Source: Chiridota heheva (taxonomy: Eukaryota; Echinodermata; Holothuroidea; Apodida; Chiridotidae). From it: a DNA stretch of 64,000 bases. A program made the translations under genes and the position numbers. Every line of letters begins with the position of its first letter. Position 1 is the stretch's first letter. The stretch is taken from contig JAIGNY010001494.1 of the NCBI GenBank assembly GCA_020152595.1, positions 124,001 to 188,000 of the forward strand, written 5' to 3'. Below, in pieces: positions 12,715 through 25,349 of the stretch. Below the pieces are notes generated by a model. That model made no database searches. It was not told the DNA's origin and saw nothing but the letters and a program-made list of their open reading frames with translations.

Positions 12715-15580
12715 CCTCTCCTTATTCATAGACCACACCCCCAACTGGAACCTTAAGAAAGCCAACTGGCCCCTTCACGAAACCCTCTGCAACTCTCACA
12801 TCTCCTTGAGGGTGAGGATCCCATGTCAAACCTTAGTAACATCCTTTTCAACATCGCCACCTGTTTTATTCCCAACAAGCTCTTAACCCCAACTTCTGGT
12901 TCAATGATGACTACAAAACCGCCACCAAAACATGAATGAAGCCCTCAGAAACTTGACCATCCTCAACCTCTTTCGCATCAGCCGTGCCAAAGCCAGGTGC
13001 GCTATCAAGGACAGTAAAACAAACACTTGGAAGAACTTCCATCTCTTCTCTCACCACCAACACTCCACTAAGAAGGTTTGGAGTATGATTAACAGCTTCC
13101 ACGGCAGGATGGGCAAGTCTCCCATCTCTCCTGGAATGGTAATTTTCTCATCGGGAAAAAAGATATTGCTAACCGCCTTGCCGTCAGCAACATCTCGTCC
13201 TCTGACAACTACCCCAATGCTTTCAAAGCCAAAAAAGCGTGCGACAAAACCCGGAGTAATACTCTTCCCTCCGACAACACCGAGAGCTCCAACACCCCTC
13301 TCACCCTATCTAAATTAAAGCATGCCATCCACAACACTGGCTGAACCTCCAAGGGCCCAAATTACATCCCTTCCCTACCAGTTGCTGAAACACCTCCCCA
13401 ACAAGGCTACCCTACTCACCATCCTCAACCACATTTGGTCCTCAACACTCCTTTCCCTATCTGGAGGACAGTACTTATCAAACCGGGGAAGGACAGCACC
13501 GACCCCTCCAGCTACCGCCCCCTCCAGCTACCGCCCCATCGCCTTTACCTGCTGTCTCTGTAAAATTATGGAAAGGATCATTAACCAGAGACTAAACTGG
13601 TTCCTTGAGACCAACAGAATCTTCTCCCCTCACCAAAGCGGCTTCCGGAATTGTTGCATTACCCTGGACCAGTTAATTACGCTCAACATCGCTATCCAGG
13701 AATCCTTTGCAAAAAAGAAACACCTCATTGCCATGTTATTTTACTTCGAGAAAGTTTTGACACTACTTGGGAATGCGGCATTACCCGCAAACTTTACACC
13801 ATTGGGGCTACCTCCCCATCTTTATTCAAAACTTCCTCTCACCTAGGCAGTTCCAAATTCATATTGGCCACCCTCTCCAACTCCTACCCCCAAAAATAGA
13901 GCGGCATCCTCTCCCCTACTCTCTTCAACCTGAGCATTAACAACATTGCGGTCAACCTTGGCAACATCAAACGTGGACGACTTCACCATCTAAAATAGGA
14001 TCCAACTTAGCCTCAACCGGCTGCAAGACTGTTGCAAAAATAACAGTTTTAAAGACAAGACAGTCTGCATGTACTTCTTTCATTTCAATATACCCCACCC
14101 CAACCCGAGCCTCGTGCTCAATGGCAATCGCATCCCTAAAGTTGACCACACTTAGTTCTTGGGTTTAACCCTAGACCCTAGCTCTTCTACAAGCAGCACG
14201 TCACCAACCTGAATAAGAAATGTAACAGCTCCCTCAAATTACTCCACCTCCTCTCCAACACCATTTAGGGCGGAATCCCCACGCTCTTCTCAAAATCTTT
14301 AGGCTCATCATTCGTGCTAAGCTCAACTACGGCAATATTGTCTACTCTGCCGCTCACAAATCTTACATCAACACCATCTAAAATGAAGCCCTCGGGCTTT
14401 GCCTGGGTACCTACAGGACCCCCACCCAGTACCATCACCAGCTTTCACGTTGAGACCAACGAATCCCCTTTCTGCTAAGGTGTAGAAAGCTTAGCCTTTC
14501 CTATGCATTTAGAGCCATCACCAACACACAAAACCCTGTGAACAACCTCATGAGGTACCCCAATTTCTTCACCCTCTTTGATAGAAATAAAACCCTATCC
14601 CCTCCCTTCAGCGAACACATCAAACCCGACCTCCACCTTCTCAGCATCAATCTCGCTACTCTTGGCACCTTCTCCTGGCTCACTTTTCCTCCCTGGGCTA
14701 CTCCCTTCCCAGCCTCCTGGGCCTTGCCACTCATCACAAAATCCAAACCCACCAGCATTTCTTCATCAACCTCTACAACCAAATCAAAGACCAACTCTCA
14801 AACTACACCTCATCTATACTGATGGCTCCAAGGAAGGCGACAAGACAGCTGCTGTTGCCGTCATCCAAGACATCACCCTCAGTAGTAGGCTTCCCAAGTA
14901 CTCGGCCAAGGCCATCCTACTCGCCCTCAACTATTATTGAGTACACTCCACTCGGCCACTTTGCCATCTTCTCAGACTCCAAGTGTGTCCCACCTCCGTA
15001 AAATCCTTTTGCCCCCCCCCCTCCCCCTTCCACCCCCCCCCCTCCTCCGCGCAAGAAGATTATTCTTTTCTTCTGGATACCCAGCCATGTTGGCATCCCC
15101 GGCAATGACAGAGCTGATTTAGCCGCTAAGCTTGCCCTCAACCTCCCCCTACCCCCTTTCCCAAAACCTTTTCTGACATCAAACCGCTTATCGCTATCCT
15201 TGTTCGTGACTGCTCGCAAACCTCATGGGACTCCCAAACCTTATGGGACTCCCAAATTGATAACAAACTCCATGACATTTAGCCCACCATTCCAATCAAA
15301 CCCACCATCCACAATCTCTCCTGTATCGACGATAACGTCCACATTACCCACCTTAGAATAGGTCACACCCACCTCCCTGTCTCCCACCTTGCTGGTTCTT
15401 CTCCACCCCTTTGCAACAATTTCCATTGCCCCCTCACAGTCCACCACATCCTCCTTGCCTGCCACCTGTACAACCTCTCCAGAGCTTCCCTCACCCCTCA
15501 AAACTCCATAGCCGAGCTCATCCAGAAAAACCCTCTGGATAAAATGATCTCTTTTCTGCATGTTAAAAATTTAAGGTGCT
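12715..15580 (+). mobile_element. 5'-truncated I-type LINE (RT and RNase H), decayed
   Basis: Spread over shifting frames are a pre-RT region (ILNLFRISRAKARCAIKDSK, KVWSMINSFHGRMGK), RT finger and palm pieces (FLKHLPNKATLLTILNHIW, SYRPIAFTCCLCKIMERIIN) and an RNase H domain (IYTDGSK near 14815; FFWIPSHVGIPGNDRADLAA near 15075-15120). A C-terminal Cys/His region (CPLTVHHILLACHLYN) ends at a stop near 15578. LINEs with RNase H of this layout belong to the I-like group. ORF1 and the endonuclease are missing, so this is a 5'-truncated copy. There are many frameshifts, and a CA/GG-rich slippage tract lies at 15010-15050. Confidence 0.8.
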
Positions 15581-15584
15581 AGAT

Positions 15585-17165
15585 GAATGGGAGAAGGAAT
15601 AGGAAGGAGAGAAAAAAGAAGTGCAAAAAAGTTATAACAAAAAAAAGGAAAGGAGGGATAGGATGGTAGGGTAGAAAAGGGGTGGGTGTGGGTAAGGATT
15701 AGATCATGTGGAATAAGTTGTTATTGCGTAGGAAGTTGATGATGTTGGAGGAGGGATTGTTCTGGAAGAGATCAAAAATGGAAGTGAAGGAGAGGAGAGA
15801 TCTGGAGTTCAGGTATAAGAGACAGGTTAAGAGGGTATGCTTGATTGAGAGATCAGTGTTGCAAGTAGGGCAGGGAGGTTTGGGAGAGCCTGAACGGAGG
15901 TCGGAGTAGGTGAGAAAGGAGTGACTAAAGACGTATGGGGGTGACAACACCGCCCTATCTACTATTGCAACTGTGTAAGGGAGCATTGGTCCCAACTTTG
16001 GGATTGATAGTGTGTAGTTTGTTACTGGTCTCAAGATTCCAGGAGTTTTGCCAGGTCTTCCTGAGGTAGCTGGGAATGTTGAAGCGGCTCTGTCGGCCCT
16101 CTCGTTCGCATGGATACTGACGTGGCTGGGGAACCAGAAGAAGATTATTTTTTTTCTTTCCTGAGGAAGAAAGCGTGAAGTTTGTTTAGGATTTGTAAGA
16201 TAAGTGGATTAGACCAATGCATCTTGAAGATGCCTGTGAGAACTGATTTTGAGTCAAAAATGTATGGAACGCCCAAATTTTTAGAAAACTAATTTTTCTT
16301 CTCCAGACTGGCTCGAGTCCCACATCAGGTGGGGTCGCCGGTGTGGACCAGCCTCCTCCATCTCCCTCTATCTTTGGCATCAGCTCCAACAGTCATCTGC
16401 TGGACCCTCTTGCCAACATACTTCTCTTCCCTTCTGAACACATGTCTTTTCCATTCGAAACCTAATAAGCTCGCAAAATCTATGCTCGGAAATCATTATA
16501 TTCGTAAAATATACGTTTGGGAATCAAATATGCTCGGTTTGGAATACCTTCACGAAAAAGATATGTGAACTTCGCAATTTGTAAGTTCGCAAAACATTCG
16601 CTCGCAATCACCTTCGCTACAGTTAATGCTCGCAGTTTGCAGTCATATTTCGTGAGCCTTTTGGCGTATGCGCGGGTAAAAAACGTATTTCGTGAGCCTT
16701 TTGGCGTAAGCTCTGCGAGCATACAGATTGCGAACATATATCAAGTGAAGGTATATATTGCGAACGTGTCTTTAGCGAGCATGCAGATTGCGAACATATC
16801 TTTTGCAAGCATTTAAGATTGCGAACATATATTTACTGAGCTTATTTGTTTCTGAACATGTATGTTTCGAACATTTATGATTGTGAACATATATTTTCCC
16901 AGCATATTAGTTTTTCGAACATATATCCTGCGACCATATTGTTTCCGAACGTTAGTTTTGCGAGCGTATTAGTTTTTCGAACTTATATTCTGCGACCACA
17001 TTGTTTCCGATGATATATTTTGCGAACATATTTTATGGTCCTTTTGGCGTTCCGTGGAGAAGGAGAAGCGGGGCGGAAGGAGAGTTCTACGAAGCTTAAA
17101 GCTAGGAGGATAAGGTTTGCTTCAGCAAAGTAGATGGAGGCTCCACCTGGTAATCTTGAAGCAGG
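15585..17165 (-). mobile_element. I-type LINE 3' fragment on the opposite strand, with an inserted degenerate repeat
   Basis: On the - strand, 15699-16034 encodes the C-terminal Cys/His region (CPTCNTDLSIKHTLLTCLLY) and the final NFLRNNNLFHMI. 16080-16330 and 17050-17165 match the RNase H region of the LINE at 35.5-40.9 kb; the latter corresponds to the ASIYSAEAEAILLAL segment. Between them, about 16280-17040 is interrupted by unrelated AT-rich sequence (see the separate entry). The element is disrupted by frameshifts. Confidence 0.7.
16440..17045. repeat. degenerate tandem-like repeat around GCGAACATAT
   Basis: Words such as TTGCGAACATAT, TTTGCGAGCAT, TTCGAACATATAT and TGCGACCATATTGTTTCCGA recur every 25-30 bp or so, with heavy divergence. 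The block sits inside a LINE RNase H region. It looks like an old minisatellite or an inserted element that has decayed. Confidence 0.55.
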
Positions 17166-17229
17166 GGCGTCGCGAGGGGGAGGGGGGTGTCACTCAATAT
17201 TTGAGAGTGAGTAAAAATTCGGTCAAAAC

Positions 17230-17760
17230 GTGTGGATTATTAGAGCTGTCGCGTATATCGTAAAACAGTACAAGAAGTCACCATCGTGTTTAGATAAGTG
17301 GAGCGACGATTTTCCTTACGTTAATGATTGGAACAAAATGTTTCTGTTATCCTTTAAAGCTGTTAAGAATTCTAATCTTCATTATTTCCAATTCCGTTTC
17401 ATTCACAGGATACTAGGTGTACCAATCATTTTTTGAATAAGATAAGTTTATTAGATTCAACCTTGTGTACATTTTGTAATGCCTCAGATGAGCCTTTATC
17501 TCATCTCTTTTGGGATTGCCCGATTGTTGCTGTGGGGCTTATCATTTCAAACCCCGTTCTTAATAAAGTCATTGTATTCTTTGGACAACTAAATAATATG
17601 AGAGCCCCTTTAAATTATTTCCTAATTCATGCTAAAAATTACATTTGATAATTGCAGGTGTAAGTCTGTTTTACCCCAAGTTAATCATTTTCATCGCATT
17701 TTGTTATTTAATCTTCGAAGTCGATGGGTATATCAATCGTCATGGCAACCCAAATAGCAA
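17230..17760 (+). mobile_element. LINE C-terminal fragment (L1/Tx1-like zinc-binding region)
   Basis: Open frames at 17230-17436 and 17433-17648 overlap by 4 bp and together encode WNKMFLLSFKAVKNSNLHYF, FQFRFIHRILGV and CTFCNASDEPLSHLFWDCP. The Cys-Cys-His-Cys pattern following a RILG motif is the zinc-binding region found at the end of many L1/Tx1-type reverse transcriptases (zf-RVT type). The frame change near 17435 shows decay. No RT core is present upstream. Confidence 0.65.
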
Positions 17761-18379
17761 CCTCTATAATTTATTCAAGTAACACTAGTATGTAGGCTAA
17801 ACTACTTCATTCTTTGCACTTATAGTTGCATGTATTCTATATTCAATTGACTCCTTTTGTATGTGGCAACAATTCTCTACTTTGACGTTGTGAAATCTAT
17901 TGCTTTGTTTAACTTTATAAACATAGAAGTGCTGCCTATTTTTCTTTTTTATACTATTCACATTCTCTGACGATTGATATTCATTGCGTCTCATTGTGTC
18001 ATATTGTGTTACTTATTGCTTTACCTCCGTTAATGTGTATTATATTGTGATTAGAGGGAGTCAAGGTATATCTGTGTTTTGCGCTTTCCTTTCATTGGTT
18101 ACTTTCTTCTGTTACTGTTTTTACCATGTTAGCTAGCTTTGCTAATTTTTCGCTTAGTTGTGTTTTTATCAATTTATTTTTCTTTCATTCACTTATCACT
18201 CTATGAGGTCGCAGAATACACAGATGTGCTTTATTCATTATTTTCAATTGATTGTATTGTACATTATATCATTATCTGCTCTCAGTTATCTTAAAAAGTC
18301 ATCCAATATGTGTTATTATTCGTTATGTGAGGTTTCTTTTACAAATGTATGAATTGTTATTAGTGTGGTTGAAGCAAAA

Positions 18380-19440
<1,061 letters not shown>

Positions 19441-20039
19441 GCCTCCCCCTTATTTTTTTCTTCTTAATCTTATTTATTTATTTCCATTCTAAATTATGTA
19501 CAATCTATAAATAGGAAAATACAATAATATACAATACAGAACAATAAACGAAAGGAAAGAATGTGGAAAATGATAGAATAAAACGATTAAAGATATAAAA
19601 ATTAATACAAAATGATAACTTAAAAGGATTATAATATGGACTCTAAAATACCAAAATGAATCAAAATTGCAGGTTTATATACAAATGAATTCATAAAAAC
19701 TGTTGTATAACTTGGAATGGTGGCTGGGTTTCTCAGATTATAATTTGTTTTATTGCACATGGATGTTATTTCTAAATCTAATGGGTGGTCTTTCGTTGAA
19801 ACTATGTTTTGAGCAAGTCTGCCAAATCTTTCTTTGCTGCATCGTTGACTTTATTTATAAGTAAATCACGGTCTAAACAAATATATTGGCACAATATCTC
19901 CAGAAACTTCTAATTCTATTTTTATCTTTTACTTTAAAAAAAATTGTACTAAACTGGGACTGCGGCTGTGAATATCTTAATCCTAGTTTCAGGAGGGAAA
20001 TAAGAAACGATATAGGTTAATATAGAGACAATATAATAC

Positions 20040-20910
20040 ACTTTGGACAACATGTTTGACGCAGACTCCCAGATCGCTTGTACTGGACGTACGTTCGACA
20101 CAATCCTCCACAAACAACCATTCTCTCATTCTTTGTTTCTACGAACCCTGCATGTATGGTTTATGTTTATATTTTCAAAACCATTTCCTTTGATTTTATT
20201 AGGTGAAGAAGCAGATTTTTCTCTCCGCACGTATCCACAACTCTATGGACAAAATTGTGATAATCACCTTGATTTTTGCAAGAGATATTGCACGAAATGG
20301 TGGTATGATCAGCATATTTGACAACAGTACAATTTGAGTCTGAACGAATAACATTAGTATATATATATAGTAAATAATAATGCTGAAAGTGGACCTCCCT
20401 GTGGAACAACAATTTTTATTTCTGATTTGTCAGAATACCCTTTTTGTAGTCTAGACCATCCTTGTAGGAAGTCCGCCAGCCAGTGGATGAGCCACTTTTC
20501 ATCAATGGAAATTGGGTAAGTCACTGATTAGACGATTTGGCAAAACTGTGTTAAAGGCGCAGGAGAAATCTAGGAACAAGACTGGAAACAGTTGTATCTC
20601 CCTTATTTAGCCCTGAAACTATACCATGGACAAGAGTAAGTATGGCATCAGTACAAAAACACCTTTTTGTATGCAAATTGGTTTGGATGTAATTATAGAC
20701 TGCATCATATATGGTAGCAGCATTTTCTGCACGCAATTAAACCAGATACTTGAATTATCAATAGGTTTATAATCATTCACTGAAGACAGGTTTACCTATT
20801 TTGGGTACAGGTGAAGTTTTGGCATGCTTCCAGACTGGTGGAATGGTAGGCCTTACATTGGTCGAATTGAACAGTGCTTAATTACTCACCTTGGGATATC
20901 ATCATATCCT
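20040..20910 (-). mobile_element. non-LTR reverse transcriptase fragment with altered YADD box
   Basis: The - strand frame at 20167-20412 encodes YTNVIRSDSNCTVVKYADHT, where YADH stands in place of the catalytic YADD, followed by a KNLLLHLIKSKEMVLKI segment typical of the region after the active site in CR1/L2/Rex-type elements. Sequence at 20440-20900 matches upstream RT segments in broken frames (for example near 20551-20736). Loss of the second Asp and the frameshifts make it non-functional. Confidence 0.65.
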
Positions 20911-21254
20911 GAAGCAATCCTATAAAAATAAATTAAACATTCAATAATTGGGCGTATTATTTAACAGATGTATTCTAAGTTTCGTTTTAAATGTGTAGCG
21001 ATAACGAATTTCGAATGGTAATGGGTAGGGAATTCCAGAATTTAATATTTGTACATCGCACTTGAGACTGCATATTACATGTTCGTGGTAGAGGAGTTCG
21101 GTTTTTTAGATCGAGTATCATGTAAACGGAAGGCAGTGTTGATATTAAAAAAAAAAAAACATAAAAAGAATCAAAAAGCTTAGGGGAGGCTATGATAAAA
21201 CCGATATAGGAATATCCCTAATTGATAGGAGAAAAGGTCAAATAACTTAAGAAA

Positions 21255-22375
21255 GTCTAATTATTTGAAAAGAGGTGCAGTATGAGTCCAATAAGGTAAT
21301 TTGCATATGTTGCTAAGGACTTGCTTTTGGCGTTTGAATAGGTTGTTAAGTGTAGTGGTGTGAGTGTTTTCCCACACAATAAAATTATAATTCAAGTGAG
21401 GGAGAATATGGGAATTGTAAAAAGTCAAAAGGGTACTTTTTGGTAGAGAATGTTGAAGACGGTTGAGATTTCCACTCGTTGTGGCTACCCTCTTCCATAT
21501 AGGCTTACACGATATATGCTTATTCCAGTCAAGTTTACAATCAATATAGGGACCTAAAAACTTAGTATAAGATGATGCAACAATGGAAAATCCTTCCAAC
21601 TTTAACGTATAATCGATTGGACTCAAAAAATTGTTATCAAATAATACAAAAGACGTAGTTTCGGAAATATTTATAGTTAACTTATTTGCATTTAACCACT
21701 TAGAAATATGGAAGAATTTATGTGCAATACTTGGTAAGACAGCCTCCACAGAAGGACTTTGCAAAAATGCAGTTGTGCGGTTCAGCAAATAACAGGAAAT
21801 TCATCTTAGACGTAGACAGATACATATCATTTATGTATGTAAGAAATGATAAGGGTCCTAAAATAAAACCTTGCGGAACACCCATATAACAAAAAAGATA
21901 AGATGGTTTGACACCATTATAATAAACAAAATGGGATCGTTTACTAAGATAAGTTTTAAACCAGTTATAAGCAGTTCCTGTTATATCGTGAATGAATAGT
22001 TTACTTAACAAACTAGATTGATCAATAGGACCCAATGCTTTAATAAACTAGATTGATCTATAGTATCCAACGCTTTAATAAACTAGATTGATCAATAGTA
22101 TCAGAAGCTTTAGAAAGATCGAGCAATAAAGCAGCAGTAGTAGATAAACCTTGCGCAATTGTATCAGAGAGAGTTAGGGCAGTCATATAGTCGCATGATT
22201 ACTACGAAAACCAAATTGATTATTGTATAAAATGTCATATTTAGAGATAAAATTATAAAGCCGCTTATATACGCAAAAGTGCCTGGTTATAGGCCGTGGC
22301 AAATCGAGTTGTTCTGTCCGTACGTCGTACCTGTGTTCTCGTCCGGGTCGTATTTGGCATTTGTAAATCATAACC
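21255..22375 (-). mobile_element. CR1/L2-like LINE reverse transcriptase fragment
   Basis: The - strand frames 22183-22371, 21718-22035 and 21261-21788 carry consecutive RT pieces. These are YNNQFGFRSNHAT (finger), TYLSKRSHFVYYNGV and MGVPQGFILGPLSFLTYIND (motif B and after), then the thumb with WLNANKLTINISETTSFVLF and SHILPHLNYNFIVWENT. The catalytic box is degraded (LLFAEPHN in place of a FADD-type motif). The motif A region is triplicated (22011-22115). The endonuclease and the 3' end are missing. Confidence 0.75.
22011..22115 (-). repeat. 35-bp tandem triplication in the RT motif A region
   Basis: Three copies start at 22011, 22046 and 22081, each reading AACTAGATTGATC(A/T)ATAG with a short variable tail. 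On the coding strand this is the DTIDQSSLL segment around the first catalytic Asp of the RT. Since 35 is not divisible by 3, each copy shifts the frame. Confidence 0.85.
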
Positions 22376-22435
22376 GAAAAGGCGACGACCCCGTCATTGT
22401 AATTGTGTGTTCAACTCTCTCTCTCTCTCTCTCCA

Positions 22436-25345
22436 TACGCAAAGAGTTGTTAGTATTTGGAGCGAAAAAAGGCTGGGTTGTGAAGAGCATTTGTGTAGAA
22501 GGTAAGGCCAAAGATTTTTTTTTTTTTTTTTTAACCCAGGTGGGATTGAGAGGGATAGTGTGCCTGGCTATAGAGAAAATGTTGATGCTGGCTTACGGGA
22601 AATAAGAATGCACCCGGATACCGAAAGGTGGAGGGATGTGTTTGTTGAGATTGAAGAGGTTGAAGGAAGGAGAGCGGATAGAATGGAAACAAGGGTTCCG
22701 TGTGGATGCAAAGGAGAGACTGGTCCTGATGCTCTGGGATCAAGGGGAGTTCATTGGCCTCTACGTGAAGACTGGTGATGGTGGTGGTTTAAGAGGAAGA
22801 GGGGGGGGGGGCAAGGCAGATTCTTAGGGCAGTGTTTTCGATAACCACGATGTGTCTTAAGTATAATTTTCGGGCATGCCGTAGATGAAATTTCCGTAGT
22901 CCAGTTTAGCTCTGAAAGGAAGCGATATAAGGTGAGCAAGGTGAGATGATTGACTCCCCAGTCGGTGCTGGAGAAGACCTTGAGAAGATTAAGGGTTTTG
23001 TAAGTTGGTTGTGAGGATGTTGATATGGTGGAGATAGGAGAGCTTAGAATCGAGAGTGATTCCCAAAAAACCGGAACTATCCTTTACTGGAAATGATGGA
23101 ATCTTTGAGACGGAGGTTGGGACGAAGTAAGAAAGAGTTCCTGTTGTTAAAATGAATGAGAACAGTTTTGTCTTTTGAGAAATTGAAGGTGTCACTCCAG
23201 TAAACTAAGTTGTTCAGGCATTTTTGAAGATTATTTTGGAGAGTTTGAAAGCATGGAGAGGACGAGAAAATAACAAAATCGTCGACATAAAGAGAGCACT
23301 TGATGTTGTGGGAGAGAGATTTGGTGATGCTGTTCATTTTGAGGATAAAAAGAGACAAAGAGAATGCTGCCTTGGGGGACACCCAGGTGCTGGGTATACA
23401 TTTGTGAGTAGGTGTTACCTATGTGCACCCTGAAATGGCGAGAATGGAGATATTTCTGGATGAAGATTGGAAGGAGAACTCTGACACCGGGGAGTTTAGG
23501 TTCCCGAGGATACCATACCACCAGGTGGTGCCAAAGGCCTTTTCGAGGTCAAAGAAGATGGAAATGGTGTGGTGATTCCTGACGAAGACTTTCACGGATA
23601 TAGAAGTGTTTAGTTTAATAACATGGTCCAGGCAATTTCGGTTTCTCCTGAAACCATTTCGAGATGAGGAAAGGATGAAGTTCTTTTCAAGGTACCAGCA
23701 AAGTCTATAATTGATCTTGCAGAGGCAGGACGTGTAGACATGAGAGCGATAATTATTGGGAATGGATCTGTCTTTGTTGAGCTTGGGGATGGGGATTTTA
23801 TTGGCCTCTCTCCAAATGTTGGGGAAAGTTTTGAAGGACCACAGGTGGTTGCAAATCTTGAGTAAGATGTCGAGAGAAGTCCTAGGAAGGTTTTTAAGGA
23901 TATCATTTGCCGTCGGGGCCTTGAGAGAGGACCCGGATTTTTTGAGGGAGGAGAGCTCGGAGTAGGTGAATGGAACGTTGTAGTTTTCCTGATTGTTAGG
24001 CTGGAAGTTAAGAAAGTTTCTCTCAGCCTCGATTTTCAGGTTACAAAAGGAGTGGGAAAGACTCTCATTGGAGATTTTGGCGAAAGTGGAGGCTAAGCAG
24101 TCGGAAATGTCGTTGATGTTGATATGGATGAGGTGAGAGATATTGTTGGAAGTGCTTTTCCCTTTGAAGTTTCGGATCATGTTCCAGACTTTGGAGGGGG
24201 AGGTGTGGAGATCCAAGGAGAAGACGTAGGTTTCACAGGAGATTTTTTCGCTGAGTTTGATGGTCTTCCTGGCTTTGGCTCTGAGAATGCGGAAGTCCAT
24301 TTTGGGGGATATGGATGGGTTTTGAAAAAAAGCTTTGTTCTTAAGAGAGATTGCTTTTTTGCAATCAGTGGTGAACCAAGGTTCAGTTGAAGTTCTGTAA
24401 AGCAAAGGAGGAAGTGGGGATAGAAAAAATGAGATTTCCAGAACCTTTGAAGTGAAGATAGAGAGAGACGGGGTTGTCGGAGAGAAGGATATTATTGGTG
24501 ATGGAGATGTTGCATAAACTGGAGTAAAGATTAGTCTGTGTGCTGGAATTTCCAGTTTGTAGGTAAAGTATGTGTCGAGGAGGGGAGAGATGAGGATGTG
24601 GAAATGGTCACTTTCACAGAGCGAACTCTACAATCCGAGAACTCTACAAAGAGGGAGGGTCGCAGATGGAGAGACCGATGCTGGTGAAAGTGCCTGTTCC
24701 TAGGTGCAAGAGTCATTGTTGAGACCAGAGGTTGTGATGGTTCAGAAAGTTTTCAATGTGCGTACCTCTGTTAAGGAGCCCCAAAGAGGGTTGTGAACAT
24801 TGAATTCACCCATTAAGATAAAGGGTTTAGGGACTTGATTGATGAGGTTGTCAAGGTCAGTGGTGGGGAGGAGGAAGTTAGGTGGGAGGTAAAGGTAACT
24901 AATTGTGAGGGTTTTGTGTAAGGTCACGAGATGGCAGGAGGTTTGAGTGAAATAGGGACAAGGTTTGAAGGGATATCCTTCCTGACGTAGATAGAAGAGC
25001 CGCCAGAAGCTTTTCTGGCGTTCTGGGAGATAAAGTGTGACCTTGAGTATCCCGGAATGGGGGCGGAATCAGTGGAGGAGAAAATAAGTTTCCTGAAGGC
25101 AGATGATAATAGGGTTGATTGAAAGTGAAAATCAGAAGTTTAATTTTTCGAAGTTGGCAGAGTCTGCGACAGTTCCATTGTATGATATCAGTAGCCATTA
25201 AAAATAGTCAGGAGTGAGGGGGCTTCAGGAAAGGAGACGTTTTGGAGTTTTTATTTTAGAGACCTCCTTTTCCCTGAGCCACTTGGGGCATGAGTTGGAG
25301 GAGGCAGGGTAGTTTTCGGAACAGTTAATACAATTAGCTTCGTTT
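22436..25345 (-). mobile_element. I-type LINE, partial: end of ORF1, endonuclease, RT; truncated at a CT repeat
   Basis: Reading on the - strand, 25345-25205 resembles the ORF1 end of the larger LINE at 35-41 kb. 25198-24530 holds endonuclease pieces (DIIQWNCRRL; then PFILMGEFNVHNPLWGS, the GDFN-type motif, here GEFN). 24405-23419 is a 328-codon open frame with AKARKTIKLSEKISCE, VWNMIRNFKGK, YTSCLCKIN, ILSSSRNGFRRNRNCLDH and the motif A version ISIFFDLEKAFGTTWWYGIL. 23382-23077 has the catalytic KCSLYVDDFVIFSS. Sequence at 22440-22560 matches the start of the RNase H linker, then stops at a (CT)n tract at 22417-22436. Frameshifts separate the parts. Confidence 0.8.
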
Positions 25346-25349
25346 TAAC

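Noticed and set aside
12936-13320. A host gene at 12.9-13.3 kb
   Set aside because: The peptide matches the linker before the reverse transcriptase in the other LINEs of this window.
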